A DNA stretch of 64,000 bases from Paramecium sonneborni (taxonomy: Eukaryota > Ciliophora > Oligohymenophorea > Peniculida > Parameciidae). A program made the position numbers and the translations under genes. The first letter of the stretch is position 1; every line of letters starts with the position of its first letter. The DNA lies in NCBI GenBank assembly GCA_905182985.1, contig CAJJDN010000143.1, forward strand, positions 236,698 to 300,697, written 5' to 3'. Under the pieces are notes generated by a model that did no database searches, was not told the DNA's origin, and saw nothing but the letters and a program-made list of their open reading frames with translations. Shown piece by piece: positions 26,911-39,330 of this stretch.

Positions 26911-27753
26911 ATGAGCATGCCTTATTTTAAGCCTCGTTCATAAAACAGCTAGAATTCTTTTATTAAACAATATTAAGACTTCTTATAAAAGAATAGAAAG
27001 CATAATACAACGATTTTAGAACCTTAAAAGCAATAAACAAAATAATCATATTCTCCTCTCTTTAAATAACCTTAATTAAGTTATTCTAAACTTAAGAATC
27101 TAAAATTATAAATTAGTCCTAGTCCTAAAAGACTTCATTGTTATTCTATGAGTACTCATCAATAAACAGAAAATTCTACCTAAATAGATAGATCATTAAG
27201 TTAATATGAATTTGAAATTAAAGATAAATCAATTAATAGTTGTAATCTATTCTAAGAAACAACAAAATAATTAGAAGGTGTTTAATAATAAACTCCAGAA
27301 TTATAATTAGAAATATAAGGAATATTGGGTTTAATTAAAAAAGAAAAATAAGTCATTTTGAACGATATGAAATTAATGACTAAATAAATGAATAAATATA
27401 AACTTGAATATGAAGACATTTATATATAATAAGAATTATTATAACATAAATTCAAAGTAGCTAAAGATGGTAATGAAATTCATACTCGTTCTAAAGATAA
27501 AATTAATGACACTTATATATAGATGATTTAATTATTAAAAGGCCTTTAAATATAGCATAATGATGTCTTACCAGAATTAGAATATAGTTTATCGAATACA
27601 ATTGAAGACACAGATGAAGAAGTTAGAATACCTGATAAAGATGAAATTATCATTTTATAAAAACTTATTATTAAGAAGTTAGCCAAGAAAATTGAAGATT
27701 AAAAATAATTAAATTAAATACTCTAAACTAAAATTAAAGAATATGAAATTTGA
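26911..27753 (+). CDS. Uncharacterised Gln-rich coiled-coil protein
   Basis: An intron-free frame of 280 aa from ATG 26911 to TGA 27751-27753. The first third is basic and low-complexity; the rest is predicted coiled coil rich in Glu, Lys and Gln (for example LEDQKQLNQ-type heptads at the end). There is an acidic patch, EDTDEEVRIPDKDE, near residue 225. No signal peptide or membrane segment is seen and no homology was recognised. Absence of TGA over 843 nt in this composition supports a real gene. The next gene on the strand starts 16 nt later. Confidence 0.6.
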
Positions 27754-27769
27754 TTTTACTTTATATTTA

Positions 27770-29727
27770 ATGTTTAATATAATACTATTTCAAATTATCA
27801 TAAAAACCTTTGCATTTCCAGATGTATCACTCTCATTTGGCTCTATCACACCAAAATAAAAAGACCCTGAAGAAAACCTGCCTCAAACTATTTATTAACA
27901 TAATCTCATCAATAAATATTTTGATTATGATTAATTTCCTCTATTTTCTTGTTGTCCTACTAATTTAACTAAATACAAAGTAGATTCTCAATCTATTCAT
28001 GGTCATGGAAAATCAAAATTTATAATACCCTTGACTATTACAAATAATTAAAATGAAACAATTATTTTGAGAGAATTAACAATAAAAGATTATTTAGACT
28101 ATTAAGATATTTCTGTTGCTCCTAAATTATCTAATTTTCCAATCATACAACCTCATTAAAGCATTGTTATTGATTTTATTCATAGTTGCGAAAGATAAGT
28201 AAAAAATTCCAATTATTGGAGTATTTAAAATGTCTTTATTCGTTTTTAAGACTATTAAGGATTCAATTTCTAATATTAATTTATTTGTGATAGCCAATAC
28301 CATCCTAAAAGGTATAATTAATATTATTCTTAGATTTGATTGGAGCAATATAATTTTAATTACTTTTGATTCTATTGTTATTATTATTTTAGCAACTTTT
28401 GGGAAAATTTATTCATTTCGAGTAGCTTTTGTAACACCAGCAAAAAGAAGATAGTTTTAATAATAAAATATTCAAAATGTTGATTTAAGTCCATTTTAAG
28501 GATTTTATTTATATTGGCCTTAAGCTTTAGGTTATATGGGATTTTTATTAATTGCTTTATTTACTTCCATGATTTATCAAGATAAAGCAGAGAAAATTAT
28601 TAAAATTTTTATATATTTTATTTGTGGTCTGACTTCATTTCATTTTTTTAATGAAATATTTGGTATATTCAGAAATACATTTACATTTTTAGCTGAAAAG
28701 ATTTTTTGTTTAAAAATTAGGGATTATTTATCTATTGTATTATCAACCTTACTTATGTTTTTATATCTTTATTTTGAATAACCATGGTTTGTATGTATTA
28801 TTAGATATTTATTATTAGGTTAGTAATCTTTTATCAATTTGTATTTTAGGATCTATGATTAAATTATTCAAAATAACATCTTTAAAACATTCTCTTTAAT
28901 TTTTTATACCTATCATGATTGTAGATATATTTTCTTCTATATATCTAAGTTAAACAGTCAGATATGAATGGGATAGTGTTGCACTGAGATATTTTAATAC
29001 ACCGCTTTCAGCATAATTTCCTTATTTTCATCAAATTTATAAAAAAAAATGTGCCTGGATTTCTATTTTCAATTTGCTATTTCCTGGTAAATTATTTATA
29101 CAAAAATAAGGATTCTTTTTAGGCTATGTAAATAGATTTGATAATCATAAGTAAACTTATGTATATGAAATTATTGCTTTCTTTGGTTTATTATTTGGAC
29201 TTATTTTATGGGTAGTGATATAATTCATATTTTCATTCCCTCTTCCAACGTATTTCTAAATTATCTAAATTAGTTCTATCTTTACATAAATATTAATGAT
29301 ACTTACTACCACTTTGGTTGCAATCTAAAGAAATGAATTTAATATATTTTATACCGGTAACTTTTACGATTAAATACTTATGGATCCATTCAAAAATGAT
29401 ATTTTACTTTAAGAACCAACGACATTAGAAATGTTTGGATTAGGCAATAACACTTAAGTAATTAAGAAAGATAACATATCTTAATAAGATTTGATCTCGA
29501 GAGGAGATTAAGGAGTAGTCTTAAATAGTCAACTTTTTGTTGGCTTAACTTCTATTAATCGCTCATTATAATAAAGTGTTTTATAATCCAACCAATAAAA
29601 TCATAATCATAATTATTATGATAAATCTTAAACCATTTAGGAATTATATCTGCAAAGTTTAATTGAATGGAATTAAAAAGAAAGTTAATATGTCTAGTCT
29701 CATTCGGTAGATTTTTAATCTATATGA
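27770..29727 (+). CDS. Signal-peptide-peptidase (SPP/SPPL)-like membrane protein lacking the GxGD motif
   Basis: A 634-aa protein with introns of 22 and 31 nt. It has an N-terminal signal-like helix (MFNIILFQIIIKTFAF), a lumenal domain with several Cys, then about nine membrane segments from about residue 195 on. The helix FFIPIMIVDIFSSIY aligns with the YD-containing catalytic helix of SPP (YDIFWVF), with Val for Tyr. The next catalytic helix, which should read GxGDxxxPG, reads SIFNLLFPG, so the second aspartate is missing. Downstream GYVNRFDN and the final helices match SPPL C-terminal order. It is probably a catalytically dead intramembrane-protease relative in ER or endosomes. The family call rests on pattern alignment by eye. 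Confidence 0.58.
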
Positions 29728-29844
29728 GGAAGTTTATTTATATAAATAATTGTCATTATTGCCATTTAAATAAATCTTATAAATACTTTAAAATTATATG
29801 ATCCAACATTATCTTATAAATTTTTAATTTAAAATTTTTATTTG

Positions 29845-32349
29845 ATGGCATTTTAAATATAAACAGTGTTTTAAGGAAAAGGAATAGATTTGGAAAATAA
29901 ATTACTCTAATAAAAAACCTGCAAGTTATTAGGGTTTTTAAAGTATGGCTAGAGATTGTATTTGAGTGAAATTACAATTTAATTAAATGAGAAATTGGAA
30001 CTTTTACTTATTAAAGACGGAGAGATATTGAAAATGTATAAAAAATTGAATTCATATATTAGTTAAAAATATATAGCTTCAAATTCAATAGAAAATATAA
30101 ATTAAAACTTTGAGTAACTTAAAAGATTATTTTGGGTTGGCAAAACTAATTGTTAGGGATAAAAGATAGGTAAATGGAATGCAGTTTGGAGAGGTGAAAA
30201 GCTTAAGGTAGGGGGATATTATAATGATGAAGGAGAAAAATCAGGAAATTGGATTGAACTATTTGAAAATTATTGGGAGTAATCTAACATCAATAAAATA
30301 GTAAAGCATAGGTAACATATGAAGGAGTATATGATAATGGAAAGAAAAAAGGATAATGGACAATTTTTTAAAAGGATATTGAGATGTATATTTGATTTGA
30401 TTATAAGTGGAGGAGGAATGTATAATATTGAGGGAGAAAAAACAGGAGTATGGATTGAGGCTTTTGAAAATTATAGTAGGTTTTAATTCTAATATTTTAA
30501 AGTTGGTGCAAACTTAGATAAATTGGAAAATATTAGAATGGAAAGAAAGTAGGAGAATGGACTCAAATTTATAGGAATAAAATAATGTTTATTATGATTA
30601 TTTAATAATTAGAGGATTTGGAACTTATAATGATAATTAAATAAAGGTTGGAAATTGGGTTGATTTATATGAAAATTTCTTTGAGTATTTTCACTAAATA
30701 TTTAAGTTGGGGTTAGATAACATATAAAGGGAAGTATTCAAAAGGTATTAAAATTGGAAATTGGCAAACATTTTAGGAAGATAAAAAAATGTAAAATATT
30801 TTTTATATATCATACAGAGGAGGTGGGAATTATAAGGAAGGAGGAGTAAAGGATGGGGAATGGATTGAGATTTCTAATAGAAATCATGAGATAACATATA
30901 TAGGATAATACAAGAATGGAAAAGGATATAAATAATTATATATTTCTCATAAGAATGATATAATGTATAGATTGAAATTCATTTTATAGAGGAGGAGGTA
31001 CTTATAATGACAATGGTATGAAAAATGGAAAATGGGTTGAGTTGCAGGATAATTATTATGAGTAATTTATAATTCATTAAATGAAAAGTTTTGGTAAGGT
31101 AATTTATGAAGGAATGTATAACAATGAAAAAAAAATAGGAAAGTGGCAGGGAATATATAATAAAAATCCTATGTATAAAATAGAAAAGGTTTAATTCTAG
31201 ATGTTAAGGAGAATATTCATTTGACACTAAAATTGGTATTTGGACTGAGTTACACGAACATTTTTAAAAGTATCTATGATAATTATAATATCAGTGGATG
31301 TTAAGTTAAATATAAAGGAGAGTATAAAAATGGAAAGAAATTTAAAAAATGGGATACAATATATTAATATGATATTATGTAAGAAATTATAGCATTTAAT
31401 TAGAGGAGGAGGTTTTTATGATGAAAATGAATTAAAAAATGGAAAATGGATTATATTAGATGAAAATTTTGATAAGTATTTAATTAAATAAGGAATCAGT
31501 CTTTGTAAAGTTATATGGAGTGGATAATTCAAAAATGGAAAAAAGATTGGAAGATGGGAGATTATTTATAAGGATAAAATTATGTAATTATAAAAATTAT
31601 CGAGAATAGAGGAGGAGGAACATATGATTAAAATGGTATTTAATAAGGGTAATGGATTGAATTGCATCCAATATTTTGGGAGTAAACATTTGTTAAATAT
31701 GAAGTTAATAAATGATAACATATAATGGAGTTTATTGGAATGGAATAAAGGTTGGTTATTGGTAGATGAATTAGTAGAATATTAAAATGTAGAATAGTAA
31801 TATTATTAATAGTGGTGGAGGTTTTTATGATGACAATGGAATGAAGTAAGGAAAATGGATAGAATTGGCTGAAAAGTTTTTATAGTAATATATTTACAAT
31901 AAAATAGAGCAAATTTATATGTTATTGGAGAATATATTGATTCAAAAAAATATGGAAAATGGGAGGCAAATTTAAATATGAAATTAATGTATGATTTTAT
32001 TTAAATATTTAGAGGTTATGGTTTTTATGGTAATGGATATAAAAATGGAAATTGGATTGATATAAATGATCCATATTTAAAGTTTGAAATATTATAATAA
32101 TTTTGGATAGCACTTTACTTAGTTACATAGGGAAGTATGATAATGGAAAGAAAAAAGGGAATTGGGACACATTTTATAATTATAATAAAATGTAATTAAA
32201 TTAAATAATTAATTAGTGGAGGAGGTTTATATGGTGAAAATGGGTTGAAAAATGGTAAATGGATTGAAATTGATGGAAATGTGAATATAAGAAATAAGGA
32301 GTAAAATATAAAGGAGATGGAATATCAAAATGATGTAATGAAATAATGA
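29845..32349 (+). CDS. Repeat protein with about eleven MORN-like modules
   Basis: The start ATG 29845 opens a helical N-terminal segment of about 110 aa (MAFQIQTVFQGKGID...) followed by repeated modules of about 50 aa each. Each module contains a KxGxW signature twice: an xxGGxYNDxGxKxGxWIEL half and a YxGxYxNGKKxGxW half. These resemble MORN or YwqK-type beta-hairpin repeats, which commonly mediate lipid or protein contacts. About twenty micro-introns of about 22-29 nt are needed, nearly all in phase 2 and before the same codon of each module. The frame then runs to TGA 32347-32349. Function is unknown. Gene-model accuracy is good in the repeats and weaker at the very end. Confidence 0.72.
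30408..32330 (+). repeat. Tandem array of ten intron-bounded ~204-nt exon modules
   Basis: Module exons begin at about 30408, 30613, 30818, 30990, 31201, 31404, 31610, 31813, 32013 and 32217, so the period is about 204 nt with one shorter unit. The splice site before each falls inside an Ile codon (AT|A or AT|T) followed by GGAGGAGG-like sequence. Most modules hold a second internal phase-2 micro-intron. An eleventh, first module at about 30208 lacks the leading intron. Modules are diverged, so the array is old rather than an assembly repeat. Confidence 0.8.
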
Positions 32350-32519
32350 ATATATATATAAATTATCTTAAAGTATTGAGTTTAGTATAATTTGGTATTT
32401 AATAATTAATTTAAGAAATATACAGGGCTGTTAATAAGATATGTGATATGATGTTGTTGAGGTAAAGGTGGAGATAGAGTTGTGAATAAAACCAAAGGTT
32501 GATTTAAGAATAACAAAAG

Positions 32520-32830
32520 ATGAATTTTAATTGGCAAAAAAAGGAGGAGCCAAAGAGAGAGTATTGATGTAATCGTGAAGATATTTGGAAAGTTTAATTT
32601 TAGTAGTTCAAGAAAGATTGAAACATAAGAATTTGTATTATCATTAATGACATATACAAATTTAAGGGTATTGAAATATAGATGAATATTAAATGGGATT
32701 TAATGTTTAGATTTTATGATTTAGATCTTAATAGAATAACTATGATATAAGTATTAGCAATTCATGTAATTTAAATAATGGAAGAAATTAGCAGCTTGTG
32801 TAATGGATGAAGATACATTTAGGAGGTGGT
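32520..32830 (+). pseudogene. Possible EF-hand protein remnant
   Basis: Disconnected frames carry EF-hand-like pieces: KIFGKFNFSS, TQEFVLSLMTYT and FRFYDLDLNRITMIQVL, in the order seen in calcineurin-B-type proteins. They are separated by TGA codons and frame changes that I could not explain with normal micro-introns. It could be a real gene with more introns than I resolved. Confidence 0.25.
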
Positions 32831-34560
32831 GATAGTAAAATTATTAGATATTATTGCAATCAATCTAAAACTATTGATAATAGATCTTCCATTTGATTGG
32901 AATATTTAGATCATTTACCATTAATTGGATTTAGTTTTATTTTGAAATTGAAACTAAATTATATGGTATTGCTGCTGGTTAAAAACCTATTATTATCATT
33001 CTGCTAAAATACAACACTAATTATTATTTAGACTTAGAAGATGTATTTGGTTGGAGAAAGAAAATGATTATAAAAATTAAATTCGATTCTTAAAATCAGT
33101 ATGAATCTAAATTAATAGAATATATTCAACATGTATTATATATGAAGATGGTATTATAACTATGAATTTACATTAGGATGGTATAAGAGGAGCAACAAGT
33201 CAAATTAATAATGCAATTATTTATTTATAGAATAGTAATACTTGATAAGCCTTATCCAAATTTTCATAATTAAAAAATGTTGTAATATAATCACTTTTCC
33301 CCTCTCAATTAAATAATTGTGGTTATATGAATGAATATTACCATTGTCATTTTTTATATTAATCAGGAAAATAAATTATTAATGAAATCAAATGGATCAA
33401 TGAAAATATATAGTTGATCTTAGCCTCCTGATGAAAATACCGATTTGAGATAAACTTATATTGAATACATTTTTAATTGATAATTATCAACTCTATATTG
33501 CTGATAATCAAGATAAAGTTCTAATCTTTGAAAAAACTGAGATAACAGGCACTTGAACATCATACCTTATAAGTAGATGCTTTATTTTAAATCAGAATAT
33601 ATTTATTTACTGGGGGTAAAGATTAACATATTACTATACAGGATGCAATATAAATCAAAGAAGATTTCATCATACAAATTATATTTATTAGATATTAGTA
33701 AATCAGCATTTTAACCATTTACTAAAGGTGTTTCTTATTCTGAAGAATAATAAGTATGGCAAAATTTTGATTTGAAATATTATGTATATAATTAAGATCT
33801 CTATAATATTAATTTAATATTATAATTTTTTAATTATAAGAAAAATTAATTAATATAATACATTAATTTATTCTTGTGTGTACAAAAGATAGAAAAATAA
33901 GCAATTAAACAAAATCAAACCTAAGATTATGAGGAAAAGACATTGTGGGGATATTGAAGGAGAATTTTTATATTCATTCATGTGGAGTCATTCATGTGGA
34001 GATGATGCAACTCTTAGATTATGGAGTAATTTTTAAAGAAAACAAATTCTATTTAATAGAACTGTATAAATTTCAATTTTATTGATAGAACACTCGATGA
34101 AAATGTTTATGTATCCTGATAGTGTTAGAGGTAAATTAATAGGAGTGAATTCTGATTTTATTATAGATGGATTCAAAGATGGGGGTGTTAGAGTTTATGA
34201 TAGAGAATTAACATAGAAAAATTACTTAAAATATAAAGTGTTCCATTAATAGTGAATATTAAGCATTAGGATATCATGATAATTGCAAGTACATAAATAA
34301 ATTTCCAGAATTTGTAATACATTTAAAACCATTTAGAAAACATAAAAAAATAGATTTTAGTTTTGGTTATACCAAATTAATATCTACTTGTCGTAGTTAT
34401 GATCTCATCTTTTGGGATGTAACTAACTATTGTTTAATAAATTCCAACACTCCTATTTAAGTAATATGGCATATAATGGTTAAGAAATTAATTGTATCTC
34501 TATTTGCTCCTAAACAACTTGATAATTACTATCTATTAGCTGTTGATAATTATTTTTAAT
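32830..34560 (+). pseudogene. Possible decayed WD40-repeat gene
   Basis: Several blade-like pieces are visible in shifting frames: HSCGDDATLRLWS near 33985, DGFKDGGVRVYDRE near 34165, QALGYHDNCKYI near 34257 and STCRSYDLIFWD near 34385. A 14-nt tandem duplication (cattcatgtggag(t/a), about 33975-34002) breaks the frame just before the first of these. Frames change several times without good GT...AG introns. A family member with unresolved introns remains possible. Confidence 0.35.
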
Positions 34561-34980
34561 GAAGTACTTCTATAATGTAATTTAACAATCAAATTCTATT
34601 TAGATATTCATCTATCAATAAGAAATCTGAATCAATCTATAGATGATCAATTTCTATTAACTATGGAGAGAAGATTTGATAATTAATTTGGGAGAGTAAT
34701 AAAAAAATTATGAAATTTATATTCAAGTTTATCATTCATTATCTTAAATATCATCAATATCATCCTCTTCTATATACTATTTTACTATCTTTACACTTTA
34801 TGTTCCCAAATTATCTAATATTAAAATTCTAATTTTTTATTTTACTTATTTCTGTCATCTTATACTGAATGAATATATTTGTTAGTTTTTATTGTAATTA
34901 TTATAAATGACATTTTATCGATGTTTATATTGTTTTAATAAATTAAATTCATTCTTAAATATAATTATTATTTTTACATA
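34561..34980. other. Gene-free spacer
   Basis: About 420 nt of A+T-rich DNA with no convincing frame. The last part lies directly upstream of the small membrane-protein gene and may contain its promoter. No motif was recognised. Confidence 0.35.
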
Positions 34981-35445
34981 ATGGATTAACAAGATTATCA
35001 CAAAATTGATCCAACTATTATCGAAGACCCTATGTTAGACGATGGTTACACCAGGTAAGTTCTTTATTTTTATAAATATTAGAAAATTTGGAGCCTACAA
35101 ACCTAAATTTCATGGAACTACTCCAGGTTATTATCCTTTTGAATGCATTGATTACATTTATGTCATTCTTATGACTATCTTTACTTGGGGAGTCTGTATA
35201 CCTATATGGTATGGATTGATAGAAGCTGGTAAGTACTTTAAATCTTAAAAATAGCTAAGGCAAATTCAAAATAATATGCAATAGTTTGTGCAGTGGTGTT
35301 TGTAGGATTTTATGTAATATAAGCATTAGCGACATACTATGGTGGTAGAATGAAGAAAGTGATTGAGAATCAAATGATTGAAGATAAATTAAAAGAGATG
35401 TAATAGAAAGAACTTGATAAGTAAAAGCTTTTAGCAGCAATATGA
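34981..35445 (+). CDS. Small two-helix membrane protein, uncharacterised
   Basis: A 136-aa protein with introns of 28 nt (gtaagttc...attag) and 26 nt (gtaagtac...aatag), both with GTAAG donors. After a polar N-terminus (MDQQDYHKIDPTIIEDP) there are two hydrophobic segments, VILMTIFTWGVCIPIWYG and YAIVCAVVFVGFYVIQAL. A charged helical tail follows (KEMQQKELDKQKLL). No homology was recognised. A coiled tail after two helices suggests an endomembrane protein, but that is inference only. Confidence 0.62.
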
Positions 35446-35508
35446 ATATTAATATAAGATTGTTATTATATAAAGAAAATTAGAATTTCAGATATAAATT
35501 TTTAAAAC

Positions 35509-36480
35509 ATGTTTTATTAATAATTTAAAGAATACCCAAAAAATTCATAGAAAGAGAAAACTCATTAAGAGCGTAAGACAATAAAATCAATGGAGTGGAA
35601 TTGCAATGGGAGTTATTTAGCTACGTCAAATGATTGTTCTATAAAGATTTGGTCGTTTGATGGGAATAATATTAAGAGATCAACTGATTTAAAATAAGGA
35701 TCAGAATAATTGGAGAAATTATTATTTCATCCAAATTAACCAGATATCATAGCATCAATAACAAAGGAGTATGTAAAGATATGGGATATCCGTACAAAAT
35801 AGAGTATAAGATAAGAAAAGAAGGAATAAATGGGGATAGCGTGTTGGAGTTTAAATGGTAATGAATTAGCAGTAGGTATAAAATAAAATAAAGAGACTCA
35901 GATAATGTTTATAGATATGTAAGGAGGTGAGAGATCAATAATGTATTAACCAAAAGATAAAGATAAGAATTTTGAATTAAAAAATATAATGTATGATAGA
36001 GATGTTTTAGTAGCAGTTGGATAATAGAATGGAGTAGGTATGATATAATTTATGGATGTTAATAATCCTTAATTACCACCTATTTATTAAATGGAAGCAC
36101 ATAGAAGTGGAATAACTTAGTGTAGATTCAGTAAAGATGGTTAGCATATGTATACAGGTTCATAAGATTCTTTAATATTGGTTTGGTAATTACCAGATTT
36201 ATTATGTTGTGGATAATTGATGACAATAGAATCAGAGATCAAATCAATGTCTGTTTATGATAGTAAATATATAGCAGCAATTGGATTAGAAGAATAAGCA
36301 TATATCTATTAAGTAGATAGATGTTTAGCAGGAAAAACAGATCATATTGATTCAATTAAATTAGAAGGTTAACCAACAGAAATATGTTTTCATCCTAATA
36401 AATTCATATTAGCTATTGTTTGTTAAGATAAAAATAAATAAGAGAGTGTAATACATTTATATGGTAATTTGGGTGTTTGA
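35509..36480 (+). CDS. THOC3: THO complex subunit 3 (TEX1)-like WD40 protein
   Basis: An intron-free 323-aa protein, the family's usual size. It shows successive WD40 blades: SMEWNCNGSYLAT...CSIKIWSF, LLFHPNQPDIIAS...YVKIWDIRTK, ACWSLNGNELAVG, CRFSKDGQHMYTGSQDSLILVWQL, and a last ICFHPNKFILAIV. The sequence of the second blade (HPNQPD...WDIRT) and overall blade spacing fit THO3/TEX1, which is part of the THO/TREX complex linking transcription to mRNA export. Other WD40 families cannot be fully excluded. The start codon is the first ATG, 63 nt after the previous stop. Confidence 0.65.
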
Positions 36481-36557
36481 ATATTTTGTAAAGTATAATT
36501 AATTCTATATATATATATATGGATATCAAAATGTGGTTTTGTATGATGATATATATA

Positions 36558-37706
36558 TCATTTCTTCTTGGATTTACGCTTATCCGAGAATTTCTTAATC
36601 CAAATATGATCTTTAACTTATTATAATGATAATCTTTTAATTGGATCTACTTCGAATAATCCTACAATTAGTTCTTTTACATCATCATTAACACATTACC
36701 AAAACTCATCTTAAATATCATAATTGCCATCAATTATATTTTCTTTGATTTCTAATAATATTTCTGAATAAAAAGGATGATATCCACATAACATAAAATA
36801 AAGAACACCTCCTAAAGCAAAATTATCAATTTTAGAAGTTAATTCTTTACAATGTTAATAAACTTCAGGTGCAATATAATTCATAGTTCCACATTCAAAA
36901 TTCTCTTTTCTTTCATTCAAAATAGATAAATAATTAGCAAATCCAAAATCAATAATCTTTACTTATTTAATTGAATTCTAATTCAATACTATCATAATAT
37001 TCTCTGGTTTAATATCTCTATGTACAATACCCATTGAATGTATACATAACAGTGCTTCTGTTAACTATGATAACACCATAGCTGCTTCTTCCTCAGCCAA
37101 ATATTTCTTTTCTTCTACATAATCATATAAATCTCCATCCTTTATTAATTCTGTAACTAAATATATATGACTTCTATTCTCAAAACTCTCTACCAATCTT
37201 ATTATATATGGATGATTTATCAATTTCATTATCTCAACCTCATGCTTTATAGTTTCTACTTAATTCATTGGTATCTATTGTTTATTTATTATCTTTAAAG
37301 CATATGTCTCCTTTGTCAACTTATCCTAACATTTATATACCATCGATGACTAGCCCTGTCCAATCTTCTCCAATATTGAATACTTTTTGCTTATCTCTCC
37401 ACTCCCATAATACTATCATATATACTTGTTATAAGCCTCCAATGCATTCTACCACATTCTAAATTGCTTATCATCTGAGCATCCATAACTCTTACCTTTA
37501 TACTATTTCCCAACATGTAATACTTCAAAACCATACTTCTAATTTTATTGGTGCATCTTTTCCTCTATTATCAAACCCTATAAACAAATCACCTTTGAAG
37601 GACTTTCTCCCTTTTTATCAAACTCTAACAGCACATGTGGATATAGTTCACAATACTTCTATTTTGCCTCATTTTTCTTCGATATTCTATATAACTCTCC
37701 TGACAT
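36558..37706 (-). CDS. CaMK-type protein kinase with N-terminal PH-like domain
   Basis: A 374-aa protein with one 24-nt intron. The N-terminal about 110 residues are PH-like (SGELYRISKKN, then a CxDDKQFRMWQNALEAYN helix). The kinase domain is complete: IGQGQSSMV glycine loop, YALKIIN lysine, VHRDIKPENIM, IDFGFANYL, GTMNYIAPE, and a C-lobe with GYHPFYSE and RLSLQQVKDHIWI. It ends right after the kinase domain in a lysine-rich tail. I chose ATG 37706, whose next codons begin the PH fold. The upstream ATG at 37733 is in frame but would leave only 1 nt after the neighbour's stop. It should phosphorylate Ser/Thr; the substrate is unknown. Confidence 0.82.
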
Positions 37707-37734
37707 AATTAGCATTCTATATATTGTATTCATC

Positions 37735-38803
37735 TCATTTTTACAGTTATTTATAATTTGGCTATTTATCTATCATCCCCCAGATATTATAATTAAATGC
37801 TGTGTAAAGAGGTTGGATTAAATTTGGATGCTTTGCAATAAATGTCTAGAATTCTTATAATGACAATAATTAATCATTTTTATTCTTATAAACAAAATCC
37901 ACATATTTTTTTATTAGTAAACTTTAATTCACACACATTTCTATCTTTTAACCGTCAACCTTATATTTTTTATTTTATACTTGAGCTGTTAATACTAATC
38001 CAAATCGTTTTTAAGAAAAACCATTTTCTTATATCATGCTATCTTAAACAAAGAGCGCATCTGATTACTTTGAAAAACAACTCTATAAACCTTCTGATAT
38101 TATTTTATTTGAACTCTCGAACTACTATTCTGAAATATTCTAACTCTATTTTCGGTATTGTTGAACTTGCATGATATTCTCTTATATATACCTGACAATT
38201 CCAATATATCTGCACTATTCTTATACTTTCTACGATGATGCTTACGTCGATTACCAAAATCATTAATTATTTAAGATTCATCTAAAAATAGCTAATCTTC
38301 ACAAATCTTCTTTAATTCATATTGTGGGTAATTTTGCATCTATTATTAATCTAACACTTAATACCATCTATAAAAAATCACTTCTGGCTATCCCTTTCTA
38401 GTTTTACAAATCATAAAGCTAAAATAAATTCACTATTCGTTGTTCATCTGAACACTTTATGTACATTTCCATTCCTGCCAAAAACTCATCAAAATTCATG
38501 TAGTCTTCTTGCTTATTTGTAAACTTATTAAATATTTGTTCTCCCCAAAATCCCTACATTAATAATCTATATGCTACAAACTATTATTTAAAAGAAGGTA
38601 TTGAATGTATCTCTACTTAATAATTAATTATTTTATCTAGAAGCTAGGTCTTTGAAAATAAGAGTCAACATATCAAGTTCAAATTGTTCAACTACACTTA
38701 AATTTCAATCAATACATTTTCCTAAGTATTTTTGAGCAATCAATTTATGTGTATTGCTTTTCTTTGGTCTTCTTTGAATCCCACATCGTAATGCACTTCC
38801 CAT
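37735..38803 (-). CDS. EF-hand protein, calcineurin-B/CBL-like
   Basis: A 321-aa protein after introns of 24, 28, 25 and 26 nt (the spliced length is divisible by three). It starts MGSALRCG, with Gly2 allowing N-myristoylation. The middle shows EF-hand-like order: TLIFKDLASR, LLSRDTFNTFFQ, then GFWGEQIFNKFT with YMNFDEFLAGM, then LFQLYDLQNQKGIARSDF, and a last LSLQEFQTFIAKHP near the end. The canonical Ca loops are degenerate, lacking the full D-x-D-x-D-G pattern, so Ca2+ binding is uncertain. About 150 residues without clear motifs are inserted before the final hand. It may be a membrane-tethered regulator of a kinase or phosphatase. Confidence 0.65.
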
Positions 38804-39330
38804 AAGTTAATAAATATTCAATATTTTTATTTTTACCGTAATTTTAAACTCAAACCAAAAATCATTCAATCTAAGAAACTCATTAAGTTACTAATTATAA
38901 AATCTAATAATTTATTTTTTAGAAACAATTCTACCATTACAAAAAAAGAAACACTTCATTTGTCAACATATACATTATTAAATTTTATAAACAATAATCA
39001 GCGCCTAATCAAATTTCAGTACCAATTTATGAACTTTTAATTTATCGATTCATTTTGCTATTTTAAATTTTATTTATTTTTTCTATTTCTCATTTCTAAA
39101 AATAACTTAAGAACCTTTAATTTATTAATAATTTTCACAGATATCTTGTATGTCTATGAAATTTCTCAATATTTTCATTAAATTATTTTTTCTATCCATC
39201 CTCTTTAGAAATAATTATTTTTATCATTCTTACTTCAGTAATGAATATAATTTTTGACATTGAACACTTATTTAAAATACTTTCTCATATAATTTCTGAT
39301 TTACTTTAATTAAATTAATTTAACTGTCAT
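38804..39330. other. Divergent intergenic region
   Basis: This 527-nt gap lies between the starts of the EF-hand gene and the next plus-strand gene, so both promoters must be here. I see no ORF, repeat or recognisable motif. It is among the longer spacers of the window. Confidence 0.4.

Noticed and set aside
32350..34980. Continuation of the MORN-like repeat gene into the WD40-like region as one fusion
   Set aside because: The repeat frame ends in TGA at 32347-32349, and the next segment shares no module or intron pattern with it.
37842..38174. Plus-strand 110-aa hydrophobic frame
   Set aside because: Antisense to the EF-hand protein gene, whose spliced frame is far better supported.
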